From Microcyclospora pomicola (lineage: Eukaryota; Ascomycota; Dothideomycetes; Capnodiales), in assembly GCA_002786065.1 (NCBI GenBank), contig NHNY01000001.1:620001-684000 (forward strand): a stretch of DNA of 64,000 nt. Reading direction: 5' to 3'. The position numbers were made by a program, and so were the translations under genes. The stretch's first letter is position 1. Every line of letters begins with the position of its first letter. The notes below the pieces were generated by a model that was not told the DNA's origin, made no database searches, and saw only the letters and a list, made by a program, of their open reading frames with translations. Shown in pieces: positions 44,083-55,600 of this stretch.

Positions 44083-46224
44083 ATGCATCGCTTGAAGGCA
44101 AGCCGTGAAGCGCGACGAGTACTTAACCCCAAAACCTGGCCCTGCTTCTCCTTCCCTAAAGCGGTCGCGCCTACCCAGAAACCGCGACCTGTCCAGCCGC
44201 CTTCGCCGGAGTCTGACACGACAGTTTTCGTGAGAGAGCCCTCGCCCCAACCTCATCCGATCGAGGTACCGCAACCGGACGAGCAGAAGCGAAGACAAGA
44301 CGCCAATGTCCACAATGCTAGCTACTACGAGCGAGGTCTGGTGACCGACGACGAGATACGCCTGCTCCGCATCTTGCCAGGCACAGATGGTTCCATCGTA
44401 GCGACATGGCAGTACGAGAGTATGGCAGAACCTCCAGCGTACGACGCCTTATCGTATTGCTGGGGGTTGCAAAAGAGCTTCCAGAAAATCACAGTGAATG
44501 GCAAGGACGGCTTTGCAGTCTCGGAACATCTACATGCGGCGCTACTGCGATTACGACGACCAGATCGTGAACGTTTGGTTTGGATCGATGTGATCTGTGT
44601 CAATCAGGACAACGTGGCGGAGCGAAGCAAATCCGTATCACTCATATGGAAAATATATATGAAAGCTAAACGGGTCATTATCTGGATCGCAGAAACAGAG
44701 GTGGGACAGCCGACGTGTCGACGTCTATATCCGAACAGCGAGGAAAAAGAGACGGCATTGGCGCTATGTGCCGAGCCTGGACTGGCCGCACTCGAGCATG
44801 GTGATATGGATACGAAATTGCGTGAAGTATTGAGAGAAATGGAGTCGGCAAGCACGAGAAGTGGTGGCGGTGGAGAAGTATGGTGGAAGCGACTGTGGGT
44901 AGTCCAGGAGTTCAGCCGTGCGCAATTCTTCCCAACTGTTTACATCGGACCTCATGCAATCAGCTGGGAATTCTTCTCGAAGTTGATGCACACGGACCAT
45001 CACGATCGCCTCGAGCTGTTCCACTCTCTGCGCCGCACGGACGAGAGACAACCGCTGCTGCGTTTACTGTTCAAGGCGAAAATATTTCAGTGCAGCGATC
45101 CCAAAGATCGAATCTATGCATTGCTAGGCCTAGCTGAAGTGGGAGCATCACCTATCCTACCCGACTATTCGAAAACAGATCGGGAAGTTTTCGAGGAGGC
45201 AACCATCTATCTTATCCGAGAACAAAACACGGTTGATGTGATATTGGACGAGCGACAGGATCGATTTGCGAAGCACAAAGGCAGCGATTCGAAGAGCAAC
45301 TTCCCGACCTGGGTTCCCGACTTCAGACTTCTTCAGGAGCGTAGTCTGGTGCAGACGTGCGATAAGTTCAAGGCGGGAGAAGGGAACCCGGAGGTTTCGC
45401 TCGTAGAGAATGCTGTTGCGCTCGGCAATGTGAACAATGAGATACCGCGATCATTGCAGCTGAAAGCGCTGTACTTTGATAAGATCGTTCATCGCACCAC
45501 AGAGCATGACTTGCCGGCGCCGGACACAAACCGTCGAGGCAGGACTTTCCCAAAAGCGTCCATCAAGCATCCGCTTGAAACAATCGCACGCATCCTGAAG
45601 GTACTGGAGATCGAGTATCAAGCCGCGAACCCACTTGGACTGGACAGACAAATCAGCATTGGGTATCTGATGCTCGAGTATGTTCTGGGTGACAAATACA
45701 GCATCACTGAAGAATATAGCCGCGTTAACGGCGACCATAAGCCTTGGAGAGCAGTCTTCTCGCATTACGACTCTATTACGGATACGAAAGTCGTGGCCGA
45801 TGCGCTCTGCCATGAGATCACAAAAGCTGCCGGTATTGAGCTAACGCACGCAAGACGCAACGATTTCATGGTCGCTGCTTTATGGGAGAGCGCTTTCCTC
45901 TGGACTCGTCATACAGGGAGCTATCACGCTGAGGATCATTTGAAGATGTCACTCGGTAGGTCCGACCACGAGGTCCCACGCAATGCGCAAAAGCAGGATT
46001 TCTTCAGCACGTCCAGCGGATTTATCGGTCTAGGACGATCCAACATGCAGGTGGGCGACGAAATCATCGTCCCATTCGGCGCCAGTCGACCCTTCGTGGT
46101 CCGACGCCGTGGGGAGCATTACGTTCTCATCGGCGACGCGGTCGTGCCTGGCATCATGAGTGGACAGCTGATGAACTTGTACCAGGAGGCAGGATTGACG
46201 GCGAGCAAGTACTTGTTGAAATGA
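44083..46224 (+). CDS. Heterokaryon-incompatibility (HET) domain protein
   Basis: Single exon, 713 aa from the first in-frame ATG. The HET domain is clear: YDALSYCWG (about 120-128), WIDVICVNQDNVAERSKSVS (about 167-186), VIIWIAETE, WWKRLWVVQEF and the downstream DPKDRIYALLGLAEVG. The C-terminal half lacks recognisable NACHT, ankyrin or WD repeats and is the long variable part often seen in stand-alone HET proteins. HET proteins mediate non-self recognition and can trigger cell death when incompatible hyphae fuse; most family members have no tested role. The frame is intact. Confidence 0.88.
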   Translation: MHRLKASREARRVLNPKTWPCFSFPKAVAPTQKPRPVQPPSPESDTTVFVREPSPQPHPIEVPQPDEQKRRQDANVHNASYYERGLVTDDEIRLLRILPGTDGSIVATWQYESMAEPPAYDALSYCWGLQKSFQKITVNGKDGFAVSEHLHAALLRLRRPDRERLVWIDVICVNQDNVAERSKSVSLIWKIYMKAKRVIIWIAETEVGQPTCRRLYPNSEEKETALALCAEPGLAALEHGDMDTKLREVLREMESASTRSGGGGEVWWKRLWVVQEFSRAQFFPTVYIGPHAISWEFFSKLMHTDHHDRLELFHSLRRTDERQPLLRLLFKAKIFQCSDPKDRIYALLGLAEVGASPILPDYSKTDREVFEEATIYLIREQNTVDVILDERQDRFAKHKGSDSKSNFPTWVPDFRLLQERSLVQTCDKFKAGEGNPEVSLVENAVALGNVNNEIPRSLQLKALYFDKIVHRTTEHDLPAPDTNRRGRTFPKASIKHPLETIARILKVLEIEYQAANPLGLDRQISIGYLMLEYVLGDKYSITEEYSRVNGDHKPWRAVFSHYDSITDTKVVADALCHEITKAAGIELTHARRNDFMVAALWESAFLWTRHTGSYHAEDHLKMSLGRSDHEVPRNAQKQDFFSTSSGFIGLGRSNMQVGDEIIVPFGASRPFVVRRRGEHYVLIGDAVVPGIMSGQLMNLYQEAGLTASKYLLK

Positions 46225-46599
46225 GGAGTCACCACGGGACTATTTGTTTACATTCGATAGCGTTCATAGCAAGGCGTTTCGGAAGGGTTGGGTTCATGAT
46301 ACCATTAGCATTTCCAAATAGATCGAAGGGTGTTCTAGTTCAAGAATCAATGTTATTACAAGTTTAGAAAAAATCAGTCTATTATCAGTCCAATTATCCT
46401 TGCTATCTCTCGAATAAGTTGTAGAAGTCAGATGTTCAGAGTTGTAACACTAACTACCCTCGGGCGACTTATGTCTTAGGCAATCATGGTGGCGTCATAA
46501 GCTCGTCGCTTGTCCATAAATCTACAGCAGTCTACACCTTTGTGCCACTTCCTTCCCATCTTCCTAATCATCCTGATTCGACTCAGAGCATCACACATC
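46225..46599. other. Intergenic region
   Basis: 375 bp between the HET gene and the Bax-inhibitor gene, AT-rich in the first part. Nothing recognisable. Confidence 0.5.
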
Positions 46600-47693
46600 A
46601 TGGCTTTCATACTTCGGCGACCGTTCGCCATCGCCAGCGCTCTCAAGCAGGCACCTGAGGCCTTCCACATCTCCTCCCGCAGCTTCCAGTCGCAAGTGGC
46701 ACCCGTCAAGCAACAGGTCCTCTCATACACGAAGCCAACATCACCTCTGCGCATCGCACAGAACCACCAAAATGCCTTCAGACAAGCCTTCCAGTCGCCC
46801 CGACGATCGTACCAGACCTCTGCGCCGCCGAATCCAATCGCACAGGGCAACCTTACGCAGCGCCTGATCTATGGAGGACTGATTGTGGGAGGAACGATGG
46901 TGGCCATCAACATGGTCTTCAACCGTGAGACTCGGGAAGACGGCGGCATGCCACCTTTCGAGCGCGCATACCTGAACGACACATTTCTACACACAGGCCT
47001 GGGCATCGGCATCATCGGAGTGGCGGCTCGCGCACTGCACATGAACGGCTGGTCATACCGGCTCATGTCGGCGAACCCGTGGCTGGTACTCGGTGTCGGT
47101 CTCGTGGGCTCGATCGGAACGATGATGGGATGCCGCGCGACGTCGCCTGATAACTACGTCGTCAAGTACGGTCTGTGGGCTGCTTTCAACGTCACTCAGG
47201 CCGCGCTTCTGAGCCCGCTGATGTTCTTCTCGCCTGCGATCTTGGCTCGAGCTGGTCTTTACACTGTCGGTATGATGGGCTCGATCGCGTTTGTGGGCGC
47301 AACAGCGAAGCAGGAAAAATACCTCTACCTGGGCGGTCCTCTGCTTGCTGGTGTTGCCATTGTCGCGCTTTCAGGTCTCGCACCACTCGTCATCCCCGCG
47401 ACAGCAGCGCGGACCTTGATGTTCACCGAGAACATTTGGCTCTACGGCGGGTGAGTCCTATTGTCTTTCCGTACTCATCAATGACAAACGCTAATATTGT
47501 TAACAGTCTCGCTGTGTTCGGTGGCTTCACGCTCTACGACATCCAGAAGATCCTTGCACACGCACGCATGGCCGAACGCGGCCTCATTTCCAAGGATCCA
47601 GTCAACGAGTCCATCTCGCTTGAGCTTGATTTCATCAACATTTTCGTGCGCATGGTCCAGATCCTCGCCATGCAGCAGGCTCGGAGAAAGTAG
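46600..47693 (+). CDS. Mitochondrial Bax-inhibitor-1 family protein (GHITM/TMBIM5-like)
   Basis: Exons are 46600..47450 and 47507..47693 (56-nt intron inside a Gly codon); 345 aa. The N-terminus is a long basic, Ser/Gln-rich mitochondrial presequence (MAFILRRPFAIASALKQ...). Seven or so membrane segments follow. Among them are RLIYGGLIVGGTMVAINMV, the HTGLGIGIIGVAARALH stretch, WLVLGVGLVGSIGTMM, LLAGVAIVALSGLAPLVIP and LAVFGGFTLYDIQKI. The last conserved block ends in DFINIFVRMVQILA, typical of the family with its Asp residues. Animal GHITM shapes cristae and moves ions at the inner mitochondrial membrane. Confidence 0.88.
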
Positions 47694-48760
47694 ATGGCTC
47701 CTTGGATGTACTGGAAAAGCCTGTGAAATCAGATTGTTATATTAGCGGCATCGCGACGGCATGAGCTCTCAACGTCGCATTCTTTACTGTGTAGAAACGG
47801 GTATTGTTAGGATGTAGAGTAGATTGACAATGAACATGACTACCCCTCTCCATGTACACATTATCAGCCGCTGTCCGATAGCATTTGCAAGAGTTACCCA
47901 GATTTGAGCATTGATCAGCGCCCAGCAGTCCTCCGTCTTCGCGATCGTATCACGCTCCATGTCTCGCAACACAGGCGTATACTTCTACCAATGGATCATG
48001 TGTAGCTACGTAGCCGGACACCTGCTCCACCTCCACGCGACCCGCCGCATCGATGGACGGCATGGAAGCCATGTGTCATCTCAACTTCAGGTCCAGTCTG
48101 GTTCAACCCGTCCAAGCTTCTCTAGGATAACTCATATAAATGAACCCGGCGATGGGTCGCGCAAAGATTCTGGCTGTCACCAACTTTCGCACCAGGTTCA
48201 CAAGTTTGCTGGTCGGACAAAACTTGCAAGGCATCTGCCACGCACAGTCAACACCCAATGAGGCACAGAGCTTCTTGTGCAAGCAGCACCAGGGTGGCCG
48301 CAGTCATGCTTGTGAGCTGCCGTTCCTGCAGTGTTACCGACCCGTCTGGGGTAGCGTTGGAGAAGGAAAGCCGGGGGAATCGAGGGATGTGGAGAGGGGC
48401 AAGCTCATCACACCTGGCTCCAACCTCCAAAGACTTCACCTCCTCTTTGGACGAATCGAGTAATTCGACTGCCGATGATGATGCTGATCACGTCTCCTCT
48501 CTCGACTGTCCAGCCGATGGAGGCAATTCAGATCGGCCCTGGTGCCCGCATGCGCTGACCGGGTCATGGTAAGCTCTCCGAGCTTGTCTTCGAAGCTATT
48601 CTGCTTTCCTACTTCTTGTTTGTTATTCCATGTTTGACCTGAGCTTCTTGTGTTATTCCATCGTGAGTGAGGTCCAAGAGCAAGTAGATCCGAAGAGAAA
48701 AGGCCAACGATCAGTGTTGCTACTTACTCTACAGTTTTGACTTGATCACTCCAGCACAAA
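47694..48760. other. Intergenic region
   Basis: About 1.1 kb between two plus-strand genes. Short frames only. Confidence 0.55.
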
Positions 48761-50203
48761 ATGCGCATCCTACTTCTCCAGTTGGGCGTGCTCGCGGCTG
48801 GCGCCGTTGCAACACAGCCAGGGTATGGCTGGGGTCATGGCACTGGTGGTCAAGTCTATCCGCCATTTCCAGGCGATCCCTTTCAAAAGTACTCACTATC
48901 CGCCAAAGGGATCAATGCCAGTTTCATACCGTAAGTCAGGGTTGCCATTCTTAGCCGAGAGTTTGAGGCTGAGTCTTGTTTGGAACAGGTATGGTGCTCG
49001 ATTGACGAGTCTACTCGTACAAGACAAGAATGGGAACTATCAGGATGTGGCCGTAGGATACGACAATGCCAGGGATTACCTGAAGGATACCGAAACCGAT
49101 CATACCTATTTCGGAGCCGTGGTTGGACGGTATGCCAACAGGTAAGTCGGATCGGTGAGGTCAGGCTGTCGAGTACATCATGATTGATTGGGCTTCCAGG
49201 ATCAAGAACGGCACGTTCGCTATCGACGGTGTGACCTCCCACATCCCGGAGAACGAGCACGGAGGTGAGGATACTCTTCATGGTGGCTTTGTGGGCTACG
49301 ATCAACAGAACTGGACGGTTACTTCGCATACCACTAACAGCATCACCTTCACGTTCTACGACAAAGCCCAACAAGGATTCCCCGGAGACGTGCTAAACGT
49401 CGCAACGTACACCCTTGGCGACGATGCCTCGTGGACCAGCCGTCTCATTTCCATTCCCATCAACTCAGCCACACCTATAATGCTTGCCAACCACGTCTAC
49501 TGGAATTTGGGCGCCTTCGTCGACGCAGGATCCATCACCGTGCTGAATGACACCCTCGCCATGCCCTATGCCAAGCGTACCATCGGCGCCGACGGCATCC
49601 TCGTCCCCACCGGTGCCCTGAATCCCACTGCCGGCACACCCTCCGACTTCCTCACCGCCAAGCAGATTGGCCGCGACATCCCCTCGCTGCACGACAGCTG
49701 CGGCACCGGCTGTCAGGGCTACGACACCGCTTTCATCCTCGACCGGCCCGTGCACTCGCAGCCGACTGACCCCAACCTCGAGGTGCTGACCATGCACGCG
49801 CCCAGCACCGGCATCCAGATGGCGCTACAGACCAACCAGCAAGGCCTACAGATCTACACCTGCGACGGCCAGAACGGGACCATCCCCGTCAAGAGCAGCC
49901 AGCAGCACCTCGCCGGTCAGACGACGTATGTCGAGAAGTACGGCTGCATCGTCATCGAGACGCAGGATGTAAGTTGTTCTCTCTCCATGATCTCTTTTCT
50001 CCCGAAGCATCCCTCCCTCATGAAGTGATCTTTCCAAAGCATCAGGAGAGATCCATGCTGACGTAGGTTGTCTCTTGTGACGACGGCAGTGGATCGACGG
50101 CATCAACAACCCGCAATGGGGCCGCGACGAGTGGCAGATCTTCTCCCCAACCACGGAGCCGGCCATCAATTTGCAGAAGTACACCTTTTCCGTCAAGTCA
50201 TGA
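48761..50203 (+). CDS. Secreted aldose 1-epimerase (galactose mutarotase-like)
   Basis: Four exons: 48761..48930, 48989..49141, 49200..49968 and 50090..50203; introns 58, 58 and 121 nt; 401 aa. The start gives MRILLLQLGVLAAGAVA, a signal peptide, so this is an extracellular form. Family motifs are YGARLTSLLVQDKNG, GAVVGRYANR (split by an intron), ENEHGGEDTLHGG, LANHVYWNLG, the GYDTAFILD region and the terminal VVIE-like CIVIETQD. The enzyme interconverts alpha and beta anomers of aldoses. The His in HGG and in NHVYWN and the Glu in IVIE match the expected catalytic positions. Secreted versions are common in plant-associated fungi. Confidence 0.87.
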
Positions 50204-50520
50204 TGCTCCTTTGACGCAGCCGAGACTGGCGTGGGTGAGTGTCTGATGAGATTGAATTTTGTGCCTATGTAGTTCGTCAGGAATGCCAAAAGTAAACAAT
50301 GAGAAATGCCTGGACAGTTCTTCATTTGTATTCGTGATGGAAAGAGTGTTTTGCTGCTTTGCATAGTTTGCGAAGCGTGGATGCAGATCGTGTCATACAT
50401 CAATCATTGATACAGTTCTCCGAGAACATCCACCGCCCATGTTTTGGTAGATGTTGATTTCATTAAATACATTCCGTCGTTCTTCAGCAAACCATGACAC
50501 GATTATCGATTCATGACATT
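50204..50520. other. Convergent intergenic region
   Basis: 317 bp shared by the 3' ends of the epimerase (+) and laccase (-). Nothing recognisable. Confidence 0.5.
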
Positions 50521-52617
50521 CTAGAGCCCATCATCGATCTGGTCGACGACATGGTCGCCCGTCCACGCCGCCCAATCACGGCATGTCTGTGCCAACACGC
50601 CCGGCAGCTGCATTTCCTGCTGCACAGCATCAGGCTGCTCGAGCACGATCCATGCGAAGCCGGCGCTGAGATGCCATGCGATACTGCGCGGAGAAGAAGG
50701 AAGGAGTCAGCTTTGGCCTGGGACATGGCGGACGGCCACGTGAGGTACTTACTGGCAATGCATGGGCCACACGCCTGGATTGTCCTGGTTCCACTGCACG
50801 ACGATGTAATGGCCGGGCAGCAGCATCTGGACGTCGCGGCGTTGCGGGTTCGATGGGCGTGTGATGGTGCCGTCCCAGCAATTCCCGCGGACGTCACTCG
50901 GTGACTGGCGCTTGGAAATGCTCGAGGGTGGCGCGCCTGCTTGGATGCCGCCTTCGCTCGGACCTGCGTCGCAAGGCCCTTCGGCGAGGACGAACATGCT
51001 ATCAATGCGGTGTCAGTAGCTGCCAAAGAGTGAGGGGAGTAGAAGTGGCACGTACTTGTGACCATGCAAGTGCATGGGGTGAGGCTGCACGCCGGCGTTC
51101 TCGATGATGAAGCGCACGCTCTTGTTGGTGCCGTAGTTGTGCACGTTGCGTTCTTCTGGGAAGCTGAGGTTTCCAAGTTTCGTCTCAAGGAGAACAGGAT
51201 CGTTGAAATCGGCGCGGAAAGTGCGCTCGGCCATGTACCAGAGCAGGTTCGTGCCATTAGACTGGAAGGTCAATGGGATGACTTCAGTCACCGTCGGCTC
51301 GCCGGGATCGAGAGCCATATACGGTTCCGTCTGCGCTAGCGGATCGTTACCACAACCATTGCTGTATGCGCCGGCCACAGGCGCCGATGTTGGCTCTTGT
51401 GTGCGATCAGCGTTCTCATAGTAGACCGTAGCTTTCACTTCGTTGCCGCCTCGAGATGGCCAACACGGTGGTGGCTTGTAGCCTCGCATCCAATACGACG
51501 ACCCTGGGTTCCCGTTGGCGGTAACCAGAACATCGCTTCGCTGTCCAACAGCAAGCGTAACGACCTCCGTCTCGTAAGGCTCGATTTCGACAAAGTCGTT
51601 TGCGATGACGGTCATCTTGTGGCCATCGAGCGAGAACTTCTGGACCGCAGCAGATGAAGGATTGATCAAACGTAAACGGTACGTCTTTCCGGAGGTGAAG
51701 TTGAACGTCGCCAAGGGCGCGTCCGCCACGCATGGGAGTGTGGTCGTCGAGCAGTTGAAGCTGTTCTTACCATTGATCAGGTTGTTGTCTGACATGGGAA
51801 TGTTGACAGCAGGTAGCGGTGCGAGCAAGGCATCAAGAACATCCTGGTAAAACTCGTGGTAATAGTCCGAAATCATGATAGGTCCGAGATCAACGTCGTA
51901 GTCTTGGTTCTTGGGGCCGTAGATGACCATAGGTCCGAACAAGCCGCTGCCATATTGCGAAGACCAATGGGAGTGCCACCACGACGTTCCATAGAGGTCT
52001 GCTTTGAAACGATAGGTGAAGGACGAATTAGGAGCGATGGGACATTGGACCAGGCCGGGCGTCCCATCCATGTAAGGAGTTTCCTTCTGGAGCAATCCGT
52101 GCCAATGAAGCGCAGTGCCTTCGGACATGTTGTTGTAGACATTAATCTCAATCCAATCGCCCCAGTTCTGTATTTGAACTCATCAGTTGGGATTCTCCTT
52201 TTTCTCGGTGATCCTTTACAATACATACAGCTTCAATCAGAGGTCCCGGGAATTGGTTGTTCACCAGAAGACAGGTTGCATCCACACCATCAGGAGAACA
52301 CGGTTCCTTCGACACAGTCCAGTTGTAAGATCGGGTGGCTCCGTTCTCTGGACAGTCGTGGTAATAATTCGTCCAACGAGCCGACCTGTTCCCCCACGGA
52401 ACTTCGTCAATATTGCCATTGTCCGGTAGCCATGATGGCAGCTTCGGTGCATGATGAGTGCCCCATACGGACATGCCTTGCGCCAAGTCAGAACCAGACA
52501 CTCTGTCAAGCATGCCATAAACGCCTTACCATGATGGTCATGCTGCCACGAGCCCGATGAACCCCAGGAACCTTTGGCGGCAATGGCCGAAGTGGCCCAT
52601 TTGAGATAGCCAGACAT
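50521..52617 (-). CDS. Laccase (ascomycete multicopper oxidase)
   Basis: Five exons: 52530..52617, 52229..52476, 51056..52167, 50753..50998 and 50521..50683; introns 53, 61, 57 and 69 nt; 618 aa. All four copper-binding regions are present: HWHGLLQKETPYMDGTPG, GTSWWHSHWSSQYGSGL, HPMHLHGH and WPMHCHIAWHLSAGF. The last two lie in different exons and are restored by splicing. The residue ten after the type-1 Cys is Phe. The protein ends DDGL, close to the DSG(L/I/V) C-terminal plug of ascomycete laccases. The N-terminus is a weak signal peptide (YLKWATSAIAAKG), so an extra upstream exon cannot be excluded. It oxidises phenols; a melanin or lignin role is possible. Confidence 0.9.
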
Positions 52618-55600
52618 GAGTATGTGAACCGGAACAGAATGTGCGCGTTGCAAGGGAGTAGTGCAAAGCAATCGACTGTCAAACGACCGACAAAAGAGGT
52701 TCAGGAATGTTAATTGAGGAACAGGCGCGATGTTATACTTAGGTAGCTTGGAGAACGCGATGACAGAGTCGTGCATACAACAACAACTCCACGTGCTTTT
52801 CGAGGCAACACTCGTCCTTCCGGATGTGCTCTAAAGCAGGATTCGACCATAGGTGATGATCGCATTGGCAGATTCGCAGATTCTGATACACTAACATGCT
52901 TCTCAGCCGCATGGCTCAGTTGGGATGAGCAACGCCCCGTCAAGTTACTACTGGTCGATCAACACGCTAAACCGTTGGGAATAGTTGCGATGTTTAAGAC
53001 AGGCCGGCTGGGCATCCTAGAATCTGGGAAGCAAGCGAGGACAGGCCCCTCGAAGTCGCAAAGTCGCGGAGCAACACCCGCGGCCAAATAACCTGAGACG
53101 ATTGGTGCGGCGGCAGCCAACTTGTGCGATCCTGTGGTGTGGCTGGACTAAGGCAAGCCAAATGAGGTAGCTCTCGTGTCTCTCTCACACTGATCGAAGC
53201 TGGCATCCTGGTCTGGAGGGGTCGAGGAAGAGAGTGAGGTTGAGGCGGCACAGCGGCTATGTACCATGACGCTCGACCGGCCTGGGATTGTACTTCGCTT
53301 GCCCCAGTGCAGCATAGCTGGTCAATAGTGTTTCCCAGACCGAGCCGAAATCCAGGTCATCGATCGTGACAAGCTGTTGTGATATGATAATGATCGAGCG
53401 GTATTGCTGCGCTGGTGTATGTCTTTGAGGATGGCACCCACGGCGCCCTGATGGTCGGGTCATCGCATCCTTCGAGCGAACGATCCATGGTTGGAGGGGA
53501 TACGCACAGTACATATAACTTTGCAGGCTTCCGATATAAACAGTCTTGCCATCTCGCAGAAGGGATTTCCATCGTCTTTGTATCAAGCCGATGAGGCAGT
53601 ATGCACGATTTTGCGTTCTTTTCGGTCGGCCTGGGCAACACTGTTGGCGAACCCATGTCGACTTGCAGCAAAGGGTCCAAGTTGTCAACTCTAAGTATAG
53701 CACAGCACAGAACGTGCGCTGGAGCTGCAGTCTGCTTGGCGCAAGACCAAGTACTGATGCTGGGCACTTTTGCCACATACCTTGTATTGGAGAAGGCCGA
53801 CCTGGATACATTACATGCTGGATGTAACTCTGATCACTGTTCCATTAGAGTTCACCGTCATTGTTCTTAGCTCTTCCTCACGTAGCCACGTGCTAATTGG
53901 AAGAGAGGATCCGCGAATACCAGCGTCTAGATATGCGTTGAGATGTCAAGCATAGTGTAGCGATCCAGACACGGTGTCTCGGAGTACGCTACTGGTAATC
54001 AAATTGCGTGGTCGACATTGAACAGTGGTTTCTGGCATCATGCTGAGGCTTCACGAAAGCTGGTTGTCTGTTGCGTAGAGCACTGTCACAACGTCGCCCA
54101 TCTCTTTCAGGTTGTCTTCCAGTGTTCAATCCTGAAGCTTATGTATCGTGCGAAGACACTGCATATTTCCGCGTGTTGGATGGTATTCCACAAACAGCTT
54201 TCAATCCATGCGAAGAGGCGACTTGAAACATGTCCAAGATCTATTCGTCGCTCAACATCTATCAAAGCTAGACAGTCTGGATGTTGTTGCGATCAGGTCC
54301 TACAATGTCGTTGGCCCCCAAGTCTCTTCAACTACTGCCGAGTTAGCATTATACAAATACTGTATATACCGCACTATGTTGCTGCAAACCTTCGCAGTAC
54401 TGACATCCATTTAACGGCACGTCCATTACACCAAGCTACGGGACCTATACATGAAGCCTCGATGGTTCATGAGCCTTGACCCAGTCACAGATGCCTTGAA
54501 TTGATTGCTCAAGTCATGCAGTCTCAGCACTCTCAAAACATTCTGCACGAACCCTATCGTTACCTAGTTAGCGATGCACGGAGACATCGTTGCTACATTT
54601 TGCCTGACACCACAAGCGTACATCGACGAGATACAACAGCCTAGGTAGGGTTCCCTGCTACTCTATCATAATCTCCTTGCCACCCTCGCCTGTCGTGGAT
54701 CGAAGTCCATTCTCGACCTTGCATTATCCGAGCGGCTGTCCATACGCTCCACTTTATGTTTGGATGTGGTGTGCGATGATCAAGAGCGGCCTAGGTATCT
54801 TAGTCAATTGTGGCCTTGCAGGAGAGCATCGCGCATCTCTTGCTGTGCACGTGGTGAGTGAGCTTGATGATCCTAGGTACTCAGTGCGTCCGAAGCAAGT
54901 GGTCTGCATCATGTCAATTCGGGTTCGGTCCACGTTTGGTAGGAAGAAGCAGGTGTGGGTGCCATCGACGACACATACCCCCAAATGGTTTACCAAGAAC
55001 CGAACTCACCATAATGATCGACAAGGTAACGGCCTGAACAGCTTTGCAAATGTCGGTTATCCTTGGGCATGTGCGTTGCCATTGTCTTGCGGAACCTGCG
55101 ACGACGTGAACACCTCATTGCCATCGAGCTGTGTTCACACCCGTTTGGCCAGGCGTGCATGCTATCGAGATTTGGCACAAAAGCTGACGGCTAGGCTCGT
55201 TTGATAGCTGTCAAACTGGTTCAACGAGTCTGAACGTGTCCATCCACGATGGCTGCTGTGAATACATTTTACCTGCATACCTCCCGGGGCCTTCAGATCC
55301 CGCACTGTTTCGCGCACCAAGAGCTCCTCTCACTGATCGAGACGTTTTTGTTCAGTAAATCTCCGATGTTCTACCTTGTTTGATTATGTACAACAGACGA
55401 AACCTGTTCTATGCATTTGTTTGACATTGAGAGTTAACAGTTTGTAGACGGAAGTAAGCGCTTTTTGGTGTCTAGTGCGCAAGCCCTGTGAGCAACAGCC
55501 CGCCTGCAGCTGTCTAGTGCACTTAACACATACCCTATCATTTTCTTCCTTCCTATCATGCTCGGTGCTTCTCTCCACTTGCTACATCATGAGAATCAGT
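52618..55600. other. Gene-poor region left of the AT-rich block
   Basis: About 3 kb after the laccase promoter. It holds short frames on both strands; only the minus frame 53257-53811 has a proper ATG and moderate length. No family motif was found. Confidence 0.45.
53257..53811 (-). CDS. Hypothetical protein (weak support)
   Basis: A 184-codon frame with ATG and stop, rich in Cys, Arg and Gln. A second minus frame of 139 codons overlaps it, so at least one is spurious. Not recognised. Confidence 0.2.
   Translation of the reverse strand: MYPGRPSPIQGMWQKCPASVLGLAPSRLQLQRTFCAVLYLELTTWTLCCKSTWVRQQCCPGRPKRTQNRAYCLIGLIQRRWKSLLRDGKTVYIGSLQSYMYCAYPLQPWIVRSKDAMTRPSGRRGCHPQRHTPAQQYRSIIIISQQLVTIDDLDFGSVWETLLTSYAALGQAKYNPRPVERHGT

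Noticed and set aside
50494-50904. Plus-strand frame at the 3' end of the laccase
   Set aside because: Antisense shadow of the laccase C-terminal exons.
54018-55204. Two plus-strand frames of 150-175 codons
   Set aside because: They start at TTG codons without ATG, with no motif and no splice context.
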